From assembly GCA_963971575.1 (NCBI GenBank), contig OZ020611.1, positions 206,006,743 through 206,070,742 of the forward strand: a DNA stretch of 64,000 nt, written 5' to 3'. This stretch comes from Liopterus haemorrhoidalis (lineage: Eukaryota > Arthropoda > Insecta > Coleoptera > Dytiscidae). Of this stretch, positions 11,461-22,653 are shown in pieces. A program made the translations under genes and the position numbers. The number at the start of each line of letters is the position of its first letter. Position 1 is the stretch's first letter. The notes below the pieces were generated by a model, which was not told the DNA's origin, ran no database searches, and saw nothing but the letters and a program-made list of their open reading frames with translations.

Positions 11461-11804
11461 TAATGTAGCATATGCGTTCATAAATGATTGATAGGCGTTT
11501 GAATTTCTCGTTCATTATATTAATTTTATAGGTTGGTACCAGTGGCGCACATAGGAAAACTTATAAAGGCAAATTAATGAGTCATTGATAGAGCAATTTA
11601 TTTATAAATACATTCCATTTACGTTATAGTTAAAAATCATTTATTAACATTTACGTATGACGAAAAGTTAATTAAACTTGTGAGGTTTCTATTTTGCTTT
11701 TATCGACTCTGAATGAAGAGATCTTTTTATAAATTAATACTTTAATTTTAGAAATGTTTTCATAGAAATACTTTGACATACGCAAATACTAAAAAAACTT
11801 ATGG

Positions 11805-12485
11805 CCGGTTTTATAAAGCAATGCTGAATTTTAGCAACGCTGTCAAATTTCGTTTTTAAGTACAGTTGTGCGTACCATAAAGCAATGTTAAATTTAGCAA
11901 AGATTTAAACCCTCTGCTATTTTAACATAGATCTGAGGCTGTGTTAAATATCTAACATTGCACTGCTACCATAGATTTACTAATTTTTATATCAAATATT
12001 TAAATTTAATATAAAGTAAATAGAAAAGGTAAGTTATAATAAATATTTACACATACAAAATTTCATATATTGGAAGACGAGTATATAAGTTTTATTAATA
12101 TTTAATAATAGCGTAGATTATAACCTCTTTAAATTGTTTTACTTTTCCAGATAATTGCCGAGTCAACAGATGATTTTTTTGACATTGCACATATTGATGA
12201 GAAATACAATAGAAAGATCATTCTGAGTCATAAAAAGACGATTTCTATGTTTGTCTATGGGATTAGGATTAAAAATTGACACAAGTCGTGCAGTAATAAT
12301 TGCATATAGTGTTTGACATAATATGACAATGTTATTTAAAGACGAAACTCCACTTATGTATTGTAGAAGAATTTCAAATACTTGGAGACGCTCTTGATGC
12401 AGTTCCGCTTGGACCAAACAGAAATTTACTAAACAATAATGCTGCAAGAACTTCAAATATTAACACAATTTTTATTAGGTTATAA
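11805..12485 (+). pseudogene. PIF/Harbinger element relic with transposase C terminus
   Basis: 11805 begins with GGCCGGTTTTATAAAGC, a Harbinger-like terminus. The plus strand at about 12230-12485 reads, across one frameshift, GLGLKIDTSRAVIIAYSV, a stop, HNMTMLFKDETPL, then EEFQILGDALDAVPLGPN. This resembles the C-terminal part of HARBI1-like transposases, where a Cys-x-x-x-His-Asn segment is followed by a short acidic tail. The catalytic domain upstream is not recognisable, and no matching right terminus was found. The 97-codon minus-strand frame at 12163-12456 is antisense to this relic. Confidence 0.55.
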
Positions 12486-12654
12486 GAGAAAAATAATTTT
12501 GTTTTCTTTTTTGTAACTTTTATCTAATTTTATCTATTTTTTATTACGTTATATAAATAAATAAAGAATGTTTTAAATTATTTTTCTTTAAAACGTGCTT
12601 TCGAAACTGTGAACCGCAGCCAGTTAATTGAGAAACTGTGGAAGTATGGAATAC

Positions 12655-13173
12655 GCTGGTCTCTTGATCACGTGTGCGGATTTATTTTGAATTTAAATTT
12701 AGTATTTGTAACTTTTGTATTTATTATTAATTTTGTTATAATTTATCAGTTTGTTATTTAATATTGTATTTTGTGGTACACCCATCGTGTTGAGCAACGT
12801 TTTCCGCATTGTTTGTCGCTTGGCTAGGGTTTTCAGAGACATCGTGGGATTTTCTAGGTTTGGTTCCTCCATAGCCATTACTTGCGGGCTTAGGATTTTA
12901 CTCGTCTACACCCCAACTAGGGCTACTATTTCCCTTGTGTTAGCTTCCTAGAGTAGCCCCTAGGAGCAGAAGAGTTTATATTCCCTTCCCCTTCCTCTAG
13001 GTCGTCCGTGTCTTCCCCAGGTGCTCAACTCGGTGCGTCTCTGTGTCACATCACCGTTTTTCATTTTTATATTCCAGCCTTCTGCTGATGGTCCATTGAG
13101 GTCTCCGCCGCGAAGACCATTTGTGTGACTCTCTGGCCACCCTACCTTACTTAGGCTGGGAGCGGGCGCCACA
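12655..13173. repeat. ~510-bp dispersed repeat F, copy 1
   Basis: The unit starts near TGGTCTCTTGATCACG and ends GGGAGCGGGCGCCACA. The same unit is found at 38429-39704, interrupted there by a minisatellite. The TG...CA boundaries would suit a solo LTR, but no 4-6-bp flanking duplication supports that. A conserved frame (IVLSNVFRIVCRLARVFRD) is open in both copies and ends in unrelated ways, so it is probably not a gene. Confidence 0.65.
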
Positions 13174-13174
13174 C

Positions 13175-13459
13175 TATGGCTTAGTACAATCAATTTTAGT
13201 ATATGCCAATCTTGGTTATGGTGGTACCACCAACAATTACATAAATAATCTGGCGGTAATACACAAATCTATTTTAAAAATAATGACCTTTAAACCTAGA
13301 TCATACTCTTCGCGCTTGATTTTTAAAGAAACACAAATCTTTGATTTAACACAATTGTATATTTTGGCTATTGTAACTGGGGTAGAAAAAAACCCTAATA
13401 TAATTAAATATGCAGATCATATTACTAGGGTCCGGCAAAAATATGCAACGGTATTTTAG
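13175..13459 (+). pseudogene. Non-LTR retrotransposon ORF2 C-terminal fragment
   Basis: The frame HYGLVQSILVYANLGYGG, then INNLAVIHKSILKIM, LIFKETQIFDLTQLYILAIV, matches the region following the RT catalytic core of Jockey/CR1-like ORF2 proteins. There, Tyr-Gly-x-x-x-Trp-Gly and a Gln-Arg/Lys-x-Ile-x-x-x-x segment are conserved. It ends at a stop at 13457-13459. It abuts repeat F without a recognisable junction. About 95 residues survive of a protein normally around 900. Confidence 0.7.
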
Positions 13460-13522
13460 TTAGGTGTTTATCGATAAAAAGCGGCACATGTGTTATCTGT
13501 AGAAATAAAGCGTAATTATATA

Positions 13523-13947
13523 CAGGGCGGCGGAAGGCGGGTTCAGCGCGTTCCCAGAACCCGGCCTCGCGCTTTGAGGGGCCCCGCGATTTGCAAAAAG
13601 TATCCTATTAAAAGACAAATTTGCATGACATTTATTTTTTTTTAACGGTTTGTAATCTGGAGTTAAAAACAAATACTTAGGGCCGGCGCGAGGCATGTGC
13701 AGCATGTCCAGCCGCACATGGCCCCGAGGTCAACAGCAGACCCCGCGGTCAACAACAAGCCCCGCGCATGGAGATGAGGACTTTTTTTTTTGCTCCTCAC
13801 TTGGATCTGAACAGCAGACCCCGCGGTTCAACAATAGGCCCCGCGCATGGAGATGAGGCCCTTTTTATTTGCTCCTCACTTGGATCTGAACAGCAGGCCC
13901 CGCGGCTCTTCTCGCACATGGCCTCGTAAATCCTAGCGCTGGCCCTG
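13523..13947. mobile_element. GC-rich hAT MITE with internal tandem repeats
   Basis: The ends CAGGGC and GCCCTG are flanked by a perfect 8-bp duplication ATTATATA (13515-13522 and 13948-13955). Inside, a unit of about 75 bp containing CCCCGCG, CATGGAGATGAGG, a T run and TGCTCCTCACTTGGATCTG is repeated. The T-run/CCTCACTTGG part is shared with the MITEs at 10807, 40266 and 57439. It is far GC-richer than its surroundings. Confidence 0.8.
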
Positions 13948-13991
13948 ATTATATATATTTGTAATGTGCCCTGCTGACAAATAGTGTAGCG

Positions 13992-14455
13992 CAGCGGTCT
14001 CCAAAGTGGGGGGCGCGACCCCCTTGGGGGTCGTAAAAGATTCATCAGGGGGTCGCGGGTCGCAGGATTTTCCACATTAGCTGTTATTAAAACAAAATAT
14101 CGCGCACGGTTAATAGTGGAAGACGAAATAAGAGTGGCTCTTTCTTCATATAAACCGCGATTTAACGAATTATGTGCGAAGAAACAAGCCCATACTTCAT
14201 ATTAAAATTGATTTTTATTACATTTTTAATTTGTATTACATATTTAATGTTAATATAATTTATTTTTATATGATTTTCGTGATTTATGTTGTGAAAATAA
14301 ATATTTAGGAATTAGAGAAACTATTTACATTACATATTTTTGCTACTTTTGTGATTATTATTTCAATAAAGAAATTATTTACAAATTGTTTATAAATTTC
14401 TTAAATAGGGGGGGGGGGCGCCAGAGATGGGATTTTTTCTAAGGGGGTCGTTACT
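13992..14455. mobile_element. hAT-type element, left end and body
   Basis: CAGCGGTCTCCAAAGTGGGG at 13992 followed by a GCGACCCCC palindrome is a typical hAT terminus. The body ends near the G run and CGCCAGAGATGGG at 14407-14430, with no complementary CCACTTTGGAGACCGCTG right end. The element is therefore truncated or its right end has decayed. Confidence 0.5.
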
Positions 14456-15752
14456 GAACAAAGATATAATCCCAAAATAATGAGGTGTCGTTATTAAGAT
14501 AAGAATTTATTGCGGTATAAGTGTTTTATTCTTTTATTTTTTGTTGGTTTTTTGTTCAAATAAAGTGTAAAATAGCACGCCTATGGCAAAAGTACCGTTG
14601 CACATTTTTACCGGTCTCTAGTTATTACTCATATTTCTCAACTAAAATCCACGATTTGTTACATAATTACACCAGTAATCATAACTTAACTGTTCACAAT
14701 TTTAATTACAAAAGAATTATCAAAAAATTGATACTTTCCCTGTCAGTTGATGACGTTAAAAATATACTGAATGTCAAATTCGCCTTTGATATTTATAAAT
14801 TTTTTCTAAGTATCCTATATCCAAAATCGCCATTTCCTCTTATTTTTCAAGCGGACTCCGTCATTCAATATAATAGCAGCGAGAATTAATTTTTCTCCAG
14901 ACCACATTTCTTTGAAAAACTGAGAGTACGTTTTGGTAGACGCACGGAAAAATATCATAAATTTCAATACAATGGAATTTAACATAACGTATCTGTGATG
15001 GATATGGAACGGAAATGGAACGTCTAGTGTGAATCAACCTTAACAAAACTGCTTTTATCCGCCATATCATATTTATACTTAATAATCATTATCTTAAAGC
15101 AAACAAACAAAATTTCGTGGCACTCTAAAAATATAATTAACTACGGTATCTCAAGGACGCCAGTAAATTAGTAGGGCTCCATTGAATAGCCACGTGGCTC
15201 ATATTACTGAAAATTATTAGAGATAATTTAAGACGATAATGTCCCCAGAAATCGAGCACTACACATCTTCTCGACCCCATCATACCTCATTTCTCACCAT
15301 TGTATTCATACACTGAATAATAATAGAAAATTGAGCACTGATATGATTAATTGATAAAAACTATATATTTTGAATTAATTTTGAATTGAGTTAGTTAGGA
15401 AATTTTGGTAATTTATATGTGATATGAATACCTATATTTAAGATTAATTAATTTTTTTGTTTATATGTAAGCAGGAAGTTTTGAAATGGATTGGATTTAA
15501 TATCATTGCTTCCTACAACTCATTTATGAATGTGGGTTTTGGTAAAATTGTAATTAGATCTATTCAGGTAAAATTTTACTTATATTAGTAAATTAGTTAG
15601 TAAGCAAACAAATTTAATTCAAATTAACTTTGCTTCCCTTAATTTACATTGACGATAAGATATTTGCAGGTTATTTCAACTCAGTAAATATATATGGAAA
15701 AATTAATATAAGTGGAAATTAGTAATTTCATATTTCTAATTACACTGATAAA
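14456..15752. other. Unassigned AT-rich stretch
   Basis: No repeat partner within the window and no coding motif. The longest frame (122 codons, plus strand, 14521-14889) is Phe/Lys/Ile-rich, as expected from AT-rich noncoding DNA, and lacks recognisable domains. Confidence 0.4.
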
Positions 15753-15924
15753 CACACTATTTGTAATATCTTTGAAATTATTTTGTGGTCCAATATTAAT
15801 GCGGACACCTTTATTTTGGACGTTTGCCATTGTTGATAGTACTAGGCTAGAATAGTACAATATAATGAGTATTAGTATCGAAAAGATATAATACTTCAAG
15901 AGTAATATAAAAAATATAAATTCG

Positions 15925-15965
15925 GACGTTTCGGAAACTGCTCAACAATCTGTTTCCGTCTTCAG
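15925..15965 (-). ncRNA. Hammerhead-ribozyme-like core in PLE terminal repeat
   Basis: The minus strand reads CTGAAGA, one C, then GGAAAC paired with GTTTCC across a 13-nt loop, then GAAACGTC. This has the order CUGANGA / stem II / GAAA / ACGU-C of a hammerhead, with one additional nucleotide before stem II. Terminal repeats of Penelope-like elements are known to carry hammerhead motifs. Only about 3 bp of stem I can be drawn, so activity is doubtful. Confidence 0.5.
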
Positions 15966-16038
15966 CAATCACGAGAAGTGATAAACATTTCAGTTTTCTT
16001 CGAGTTTTTATACCGAGTATTGTAAGAGTGGGAGCAGG

Positions 16039-16593
16039 TTATAGGTGCGTTGCTATTATATTAGGTATGGGTAGGGACCTGCGGAGGATTAACGACCGGA
16101 TTAAGGTTATTTGTCCATTATTGTGTGGTAATGAGTTGTTTGTTACCGGATTAGTGACTGGAGGATTAAAAGGATTGTTTTGAATAATGGAAAGCCAGAG
16201 TTGAGGAAATTCTATGCTGGCTTGGCTGACAGCATCTCCAGAGTTTTCGATCAAACCAGACTCTTTCAATTTTCTTTTGAACTTGTTTTCCTCATACATT
16301 AAGGGTTTAGCATCTTTCCATTGGAAATGTTGTTCATTTTCCCAAGCATGTTCAGCCAGTTTGGAACTGTAAATTTCGCCCTGCTGAACTTTCTTCTTAT
16401 GCTCGTTTACCCTAACCTGTACAGGTCTGCAAGTCTCGCCAATATATTGTTTCCCGCACTGGCAGGGAATAGAGTAGACACAGTTTTTGTTTAAGACAGA
16501 TTTGGGTTTCATACATGATATTATAGATCTTAAAGTCGAACTCGATTTGAAGGCTACTTGGATATTATGCTTCTTTAAATAATCGTCCGAATT
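16039..16593 (-). pseudogene. Penelope-like GIY-YIG endonuclease domain
   Basis: The minus-strand frame is open from about 16593; the first Met is at 16510-16512. It reads NSDDYLKKHNIQVAFKSSST, then CVYSIPCQCGKQYIGETCRP, VQVRVNEHKK, and ends SIPNIIATHL-like at 16039. The order Val-Tyr-x-Ile-Pro-Cys-x-Cys-Gly, Tyr-Ile-Gly-Glu-Thr, Arg-x-x-Glu-His is the GIY-YIG nuclease domain with the PLE-specific Cys pair; the catalytic Tyr, Arg and Glu are all present. The reverse transcriptase that normally precedes it is missing, so this is a 5'-truncated copy. The intact frame over about 180 codons suggests a fairly recent insertion. Confidence 0.88.
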
Positions 16594-16998
16594 TATATTT
16601 TTTATATTACTCTTGAAGTTTTATATCTTTTTGATACTAATACTCATTATATTGTACTATTCTAGCCTAGTACTATCAGCAATGGCAAACGTCCAAAATA
16701 AAGGTGTCCGCACACTATTTGTGACATGGCAATTTTTAGGTATTACTGATGTATTTTGATACGCTGAAATAAATCTGAAAACAGAATTATTCTATTACCC
16801 ATACGTTTTCTGTAACATGCAAATTTATATTTCGTAATATGCAACATTTTTATATTGCGTCAACGAACGACATGCATCTTCGGTGATGAATACAACTGGT
16901 TAAGATTAGTTTATTCTTACTTATCAGGTCTAGATGTATTCTTCAAAATATATTGCGTGTATTAGTAAACTACAGGTATTCCTATTTGTTGTATTTTT

Positions 16999-17586
16999 AC
17001 CGACCGCCAACATATATAAGGGATGTATTGTGATCATACCGAATTTGACATTTCGAGATTTCGATGGATCTCCACGAATTGAGGTCCCTACATAACGTTT
17101 TGACTATTTTTAGCATGATGTCTGTCTGTCTGTCTGTCCGCCTGTCTGTCCGTCTGTCTGTGTACACGTGCAGAACAAATTCGGCTAAAAGGATTTTTAT
17201 GAAACTTCATATTTAAGCTTCACATTAAAGCTTTAATACATCAACTTTTTGATCAACGAGTTGTTAAAAATCGGTTGACTAGAAATGGGAGTTTACCTGT
17301 GTCGATTTTAAGATTTTTGCGAATTATAGAAAAATATTTCGAAAAAAATTATTTAACAAAAGTTGCTATAAAAGCAATAACTAACAACTTTTATTTGATA
17401 TATTTTTTGATAAAACGAAAAATTTGGATAAAATTTAAATTTTTTTCCAAGTATCTATTTTTTCATACTTATATGTAACGTTTCCATGGTCATGATAATT
17501 AATATTTCTGTTAGAAAATATTAGGCCAAGTTATTTCTACTCTGCTGCTAGAATGTATTTTATACAAGTACTTGATGGCGGTCGGT
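16999..17586 (+). mobile_element. Second microsatellite-core repeat family (B), copy 1
   Basis: The ends ACCGACCGCCA (16999) and TGGCGGTCGGT (17576-17586) are inverted. A (CTGT)n tract with variants lies at 17120-17162. A partial copy in reverse orientation at 50815-51055 shares ACTATTTTTAGCATGATG and GATTTTTATGAAACTTCAT. Subterminal inverted ends plus a microsatellite core again suggest a Helentron-like non-autonomous element. Confidence 0.55.
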
Positions 17587-17643
17587 CCTGTGGTGGATAC
17601 AGCTGATTTTTTATATCGCGACTGGTAACTCTTTGAGTTCTAA

Positions 17644-17902
17644 GGCCCGGTCTTTCCACCTTCAGATAAAGTCCCAGGTAACTATCTGACAGATAAGGTT
17701 ATTTGTAACTTCATCTGCTGAGTAAATGTCATCCCTTCTTTCTATACAAATGTATCTATCGGATAGTTATCTAACGGATAATGAGACTGACGTATTGGAT
17801 TCACTGACTGGTATTGACATTTATTCAGCAGATGGAGTTACAAATAACCTTATCTGTCAGATAGTTACCTGGGACTTTAACTGAAGGTGGAAAGACCGGG
17901 CC
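17644..17902. mobile_element. PIF/Harbinger-type MITE with ~80-bp inverted repeats
   Basis: TAA at 17641-17643 and 17903-17905 flanks inverted ends beginning GGCCCGGTCTTTCCACCTTC. The arms continue through CAGGTAACTATCTGACAGAT and on to the TAAATGTCA region, about 80 bp with few changes. The 3-bp TAA duplication and GGCC ends are Harbinger features. No coding capacity. Confidence 0.85.
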
Positions 17903-18129
17903 TAAGTAATTTATATTTTTTCTCGTTATTAACAGATTGGTTGAAAGACGCAAATCGTAAAATACGTTTTAAAAATACCAATGGTTTGGAGAGAACCAAA
18001 AGACCATATTTCGGATTGATATTTTTGCCTCACTAATATATCAGGTATTGGACCAAAGTCTAAACATACCATGAAGTATCCTAATTTACCATCAGCTTTA
18101 TGACCCATCGAACATAATAATGAACTCCC

Positions 18130-18585
18130 TGTCCCGAAAGGACCAGAATCTTGGACTTTAGATGAAAAAGAATCAGAATCCACTGATTTTTCAAGTGGTC
18201 ATGCAGAATTCGTAAAAGAAATCGAAACCGATCCTTTCTTTAACATACCAGAATGTTCAACAGAACCACATCTGATATTACAGGTTGAACTTAATGACTT
18301 AGTTCGAGACTTAAATCTATCAAGAGATATCGTGAATGAAGTACTTGATTATTGGGATAAATGGGATGTAGGATGTCTTTAAAAATTCACTTTCTGGAGT
18401 CTAATTTAGATTTCTTCCCAGAAGATCTGGGTTCAGTAAGTAATGAACATGAGGAACGATTTCAATAAGACATTTTCGACATGGAAAAGCGATATCAAGG
18501 TAAATGGAGCCCAAATTGGCTTGCTGAACACAGGAGGACACTAATTAGCTTCAGAAACGAAATATCGACGTAAAACATCATAAAC
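18130..18585 (+). pseudogene. Relic of a multi-copy arthropod ORF family of unknown function
   Basis: One frame carries LQVELNDLVRDLNLSRD (about 18279-18330), and MSLKIHFLESNLDFFPEDLG starts at 18373 in another. The latter continues through ERFQ, a stop (CAA to TAA), DIFDMEKRYQGKWSP and WLAEHRRTLI. I recall both motifs from a large set of near-identical predicted proteins in arthropod genomes, in this same order. The roughly 300 residues normally lying between them are deleted to about 15. Function of the family is unknown to me; copy number suggests it travels with a mobile element. Confidence 0.6.
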
Positions 18586-18599
18586 AACAATTTGAGGTA

Positions 18600-19620
18600 A
18601 GTTAAAATTAATAATAATACGTCTATCGCTATATTTCGTTAGAAACCAACAATACCTCATAGCATAAATATGATGGGTGAAAAATCATTCGGCTTTTAGG
18701 TCAATTTTTACGTGGAATACACCATGTTTTGTGCATGTCACAAAAAATAAGTTCATTTTTGTTTACCAGTGTTATCAAGTTCATTTAATGAAATACGTTA
18801 CACTCAAATAACAATATCACGAAAAATAAACGAGATCACCACAATCCAAGAACATGAGGTTACAGAGGAGGTTATGCACAATGCAATGCTGCCAGCCGCA
18901 TATCACTAAATATCCCCGTCGGCGCGTAATTCGGAATGTTCAGAATTATTTTCTGAACAGATCTCGTGTATCATTTATCGTGTTCAGTATCGTTTGGTGA
19001 GGTGATGACGCATTACAAACTTCTATGCCAATTCTTTTAAAGCGGAAAAGCCGAAAGAAAGTAAACTTAACATATTTTGTATACCCGTAACTCGTGAATA
19101 TTTTCTATAACTTGCCAAGAATAATGAAAGACGGATAATTTATCCTCTCACAAAACTTACCTCGTTATTTGTATAATTTCTTATATACTTATAAAATATT
19201 TTCAAAAACTATTATGATAAAAATTTTACGCGTTTTTCATATGATATTAAGGGTTGAAAGTTATGTTCTTGTACGTTGTTCCAAGTTGAAAGCTTTGAAA
19301 GTACAATAAAGCATTTACAGCTACTATTATGCACATAGTTAGCGTTGCATAACTATCATAGTTCGTGAGCGTGATTCCCGACTCCCGTATACGAGAACGT
19401 GAATTCTCCAACACACATAACAAACATTTACCTTGTACATATGATGAATGAAATACTACACATGTTTGTTCTAAATTAAACTTTATTAGATACTAGCTAA
19501 CTCGTAACAGAATATATCCGAAAATAATTTATTAGTTTGACCAATTAAAGTAGCACATATAATATCTAGTACCATTTATACTAGTCATTCTCAAGCCTTC
19601 ATATACCTAACCTATTTTCA
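18600..19620. other. Unassigned AT-rich stretch
   Basis: No coding motif, inverted repeat or repeat partner was recognised. Slightly less AT-rich around 18900-19000. Confidence 0.35.
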
Positions 19621-19624
19621 TATA

Positions 19625-20970
19625 CGAGATCAATTTTTTTTTAAAGTTCCGTTGAGCTAGTAGAATCAAATAAGGATAATAAGAAAAGTTTTAATATACA
19701 CAAGAGTTAAACATACATCTAAATTAATTTTTAACGTAGTCGCCAGCAACATTACAGCATTTGTCGTAACGGGGAAACATTTTTTGTATACCCACCTCAT
19801 ATTATGCTGCCGCCTGGGTTCTCAGACAATTTTGCACAATGGTTTTCAGCTCATCATTAGTGCTGAATCGCTTCTTTCACAACCACACTTTCATCCTGGT
19901 GAACAAATGAAAATCACTTGGTGCCAAACCTGGGCTGTAGGGCGGGAGGCCGGATATCTTCCATCCGAAAGAGCAAGAAATTGAGCAGTTCATTTGTTTG
20001 TGCTGTGGTATGAGGTCGTGCATTGTCATGATGGACAATGCTAATGTCACTATATTATACAAAGTAGCGCAAGCCTTTGAAGAAGCCGACAGACCCCACG
20101 GTTTGATTGGCATCACTGGTCCCCCTATTAAGCAAACTAAAGCAGCAATTTTTACGTTCTTAAGTTTGCGTCTGCGCTGTCACATCTCTCTTTCTCGCTC
20201 TAATTTAATAACCTCCTTTGTCAGCGGTTTGAATATTTAAGGTTAAATTTCATTTAAATTTATATATTATATCCATTTTATTTAATAAAAATAAAAAAAA
20301 TAATTGAAATTGTACCACAATTTTGTTATAGTGCATCTTTGATTAAAAAAATCGTGATTACAATGTTTAAAATAAAATTATTGGTAGTACAAGTTTCTTA
20401 TTTTTGTATTGTTGGAATCACTGAACATCATTTGTGTTGGCGACATTTTTAGCCCCAGCATGGCCGCCGTTGCGCTACTTTGTATAATCTAGTGACTTTA
20501 GACGATGCCTGATGACAACATGCCACTCATTTTTTCTGTATCGCTCTCCGTAGACATTCGTAGAGAGTTCAGGAATCACTTTGTTCACTTTTTTGACAAT
20601 ATCGACTATTGCTACGGACTTCCTTGCCTTACCCTCTTCATCATGGACAACAGTTAGTCCTATCCGAAAACGCCTACACCATTTTCGCACTGCACTATCA
20701 CTCATAATGTTTTCCCCATACACAATACACAATTCTCGATGAATTTCTGCCGCATTGTTGGCTTGAAGACAGAGCGAATCTTACATGCGACGGGATCTTC
20801 GATTGTAGTAGCCATGATAAAACAACGCTCTCATCAAAACTACGGTACATAATGGCCGAACCGGTTGGGAGGTACTGACAGATAGACTGCTAAACACTAC
20901 TGCGCAAGCGCCGCTTAAAAATGACAACTGAGTTTCCATCTAACGGAACTTGAAAAACAAATAGCCCTCG
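19625..20970 (-). mobile_element. mariner element with both terminal inverted repeats
   Basis: TA-flanked ends read CGAGATCAATTTTTTTTTAA and, from the other side, CGAGGGCTATTTGTTTTTCA; both continue to GTTCCGTT, giving about 30-bp inverted repeats (19625-19654, 20940-20970). At 1346 bp it is close to a full mariner. The minus strand carries transposase pieces in the expected order, but the middle (about 20120-20470) is poorly conserved and frames are broken. Confidence 0.85.
19730..20735 (-). pseudogene. mariner transposase, broken
   Basis: N-terminal part (20475-20732): MCIVYGENIMSDSAVRKWCR followed by FRIGLTVVHDEEGKARKSV, the mariner DNA-binding helix-turn-helix with the linker Asp-Glu-x-x-Gly-Arg/Lys. 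C-terminal part (19877-20116): a frame-shifted DNARPHT (second catalytic Asp) and GLPPYSPGLAPSDFHLF (third catalytic Asp in APSD). The end RYDKCCNVAGDYVKN lies at about 19730-19775. The first catalytic Asp (VDE-type motif) is not visible, and at least two frameshifts separate the pieces. Inactive. Confidence 0.8.
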
Positions 20971-21239
20971 TATTTCTTTAAAAACCACATTACCTGTGAA
21001 CCAGGGGCGGATACGCCCGGCAGGTTACCGGCATCTGCCCGGAAACCTGCTGGGCCGGTGGGCTGGTCGGGCCTAAATTGACTATGCGTGGTGGGGTGGT
21101 CTCCAAATGGTCCGGTTGAGCAGACCATAAAAAATATGACTATTTTTTATAATGATAATTCACCTTAAATTCAATCCAATTCCTTGAATACGGTACTTCT
21201 TAAAATATGAAACTATGGGATTATTTTTTCTGCAGGATT

Positions 21240-22350
21240 TTAAATAAAATTCCAGTGTTTAGCTGCATTTACAGCTCTAAAACTAGTAGACTATACACTA
21301 TGACTTGCGCATTTTAGATTGTCACTAACAAGTTTGTCATATAGTAACGCAAGCGACCATCCACAGCTCTAAATTTAATAGACTATGCCAGCGGTTCCCA
21401 AACTTTTTTGACCGCGACCCGGTACGAGGTTTTAAAATTTTTCGCCACACGAACCTATGAGCACCTTATGAAAAAAAAAACATTTATTTACAAAACAAAT
21501 ATTATTTTAAAGCAGTAGCTTTATAGTAATAAAGAGTAATAAATAGTAATAAAGAGTATATTATAGTAATAAAGAATATAGTATAGTAATAAAGAACACA
21601 AATACACACTATTCTAGTGATTAACTGACGTAAAAAAAAATAATATGTACAAAAAAAATCTTTTTTGTGTTTTTACAATTGTTTTCGCGACCCGGCAAAA
21701 TTTTTCTGCGACCCGGTGCCGGGTCGCGACCCACACTTTGGGAAACGCTGGACTATGCGTTGTTGCCCATGGACAGGTTATAGTTAGTGCGCTGTTTTAA
21801 TGAGACAGATATATAAACACACATTAGCTATCTCATTTTACATAACCTAAAAAATAATATCGCACAAATTTAAACAAATTTAGGAAATCGTGAAACGAGA
21901 AAGAATTGCTGTAGTTGCGGCTATAATTATGTTATTAAAATTTAATAAGAAATCATGATCTCGCCGGGTTTGTAAAAAGTAACATAAATGCAAAATAACT
22001 ATCCAAATGTTCTTAGTCAGTTTTATTTACACGATTAACAAAATTAATTGCTTTACCGTACAAGATTCTAATTAAGACTAAAGATTAATAAACAGAACAT
22101 GTTAATATAGACTGTAAGAAAATGCTGCTTATAAAAAGTGTCAAATACATCTTGGGAATAATTTTGTATAAAATGGTGGTGTCCTATTCTATGTAGTCAG
22201 CGGGAACTGTTGAGGTAACTTGCATTTATTGCTTCGTAGTTGGTTTGGAAAAACATATATGTCACAACATTCATTACGCATCAATTTTCATAGCAGTGAA
22301 CGCTGTTATTAAACCTTAAAACTGTCTATTAAATTTATCCACAATGCACA
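21240..22350. repeat. Dispersed repeat D, copy 1 (interrupted)
   Basis: Blocks here recur in the same order at 28740-29300: AGCTCTAAATTTAAT, TTTTAATGAGACAGA, then ACAATGCACAG/ACAATGCACAA and AGTCAACTA. A hAT MITE interrupts this copy at 21389-21750. No coding signal. Confidence 0.55.
21389..21750. mobile_element. hAT MITE, 362 bp
   Basis: The ends CAGCGGTTCCCAAACTT and, from the right, CAGCGTTTCCCAAAGT are inverted. They are flanked by a perfect 8-bp duplication GACTATGC (21381-21388 and 21751-21758). Near-terminal CGCGACCCGG palindromes occur on both sides. An internal TAGTAATAAAGA tandem array lies at about 21526-21600. No transposase. Confidence 0.88.
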
Positions 22351-22653
22351 GCGTAGAGTCAACTATTAATCCCACCAGATGTGAACACCAACTTCCAAAA
22401 CTCCCGCAAAACTTTCTTTCAAAAATTACGTACTTCCTGGACTATAAAGGTATCTATGGAAACATGTGAAATGAAATAGAAGCAATTAAATAGCTTGGAA
22501 TGAGTCCAGATGCGGTACCCTGGGAATTGAAATGATTTAAATTATACAAATCCTTCACACAGCGGATTTGTGTATAATTTATTAGCTCTGATGGCATCAG
22601 TGTTGGATTAGAAGTTTTCTGTTTTATTTACATTGAAGTTAAATTGTAAACAA

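Larger units (their letters stand above)
15765..16710 (-). mobile_element. Penelope-like element fragment with inverted flanks
   Basis: The 946-bp insertion lies between perfect 12-bp direct repeats CACACTATTTGT (15753-15764 and 16711-16722). Inside, 15798-15926 and 16584-16708 are near-identical inverted arms, sharing GGACACCTTTATTTTGGACG on the left and its complement on the right. The minus strand encodes a GIY-YIG domain, then a hammerhead-like core in the downstream terminal repeat at 15925-15965. Such inverted or partly tandem terminal repeats are known for Penelope-like elements. Confidence 0.85.

Noticed and set aside
12751..12951. Conserved frame shared with 38489-38686
   Set aside because: Both copies lie in dispersed repeat F, end in different frames, and show no codon-position bias in their differences that I could see; similarity is explained by the DNA repeat.
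13523..13955. GC-rich island as a promoter or gene
   Set aside because: It is exactly bounded by a hAT MITE with an ATTATATA duplication.
14521..14889. 122-codon hypothetical protein
   Set aside because: Composition is that of AT-rich noncoding DNA (Phe, Lys, Ile, Tyr, Asn), with no motif, partner or start context.
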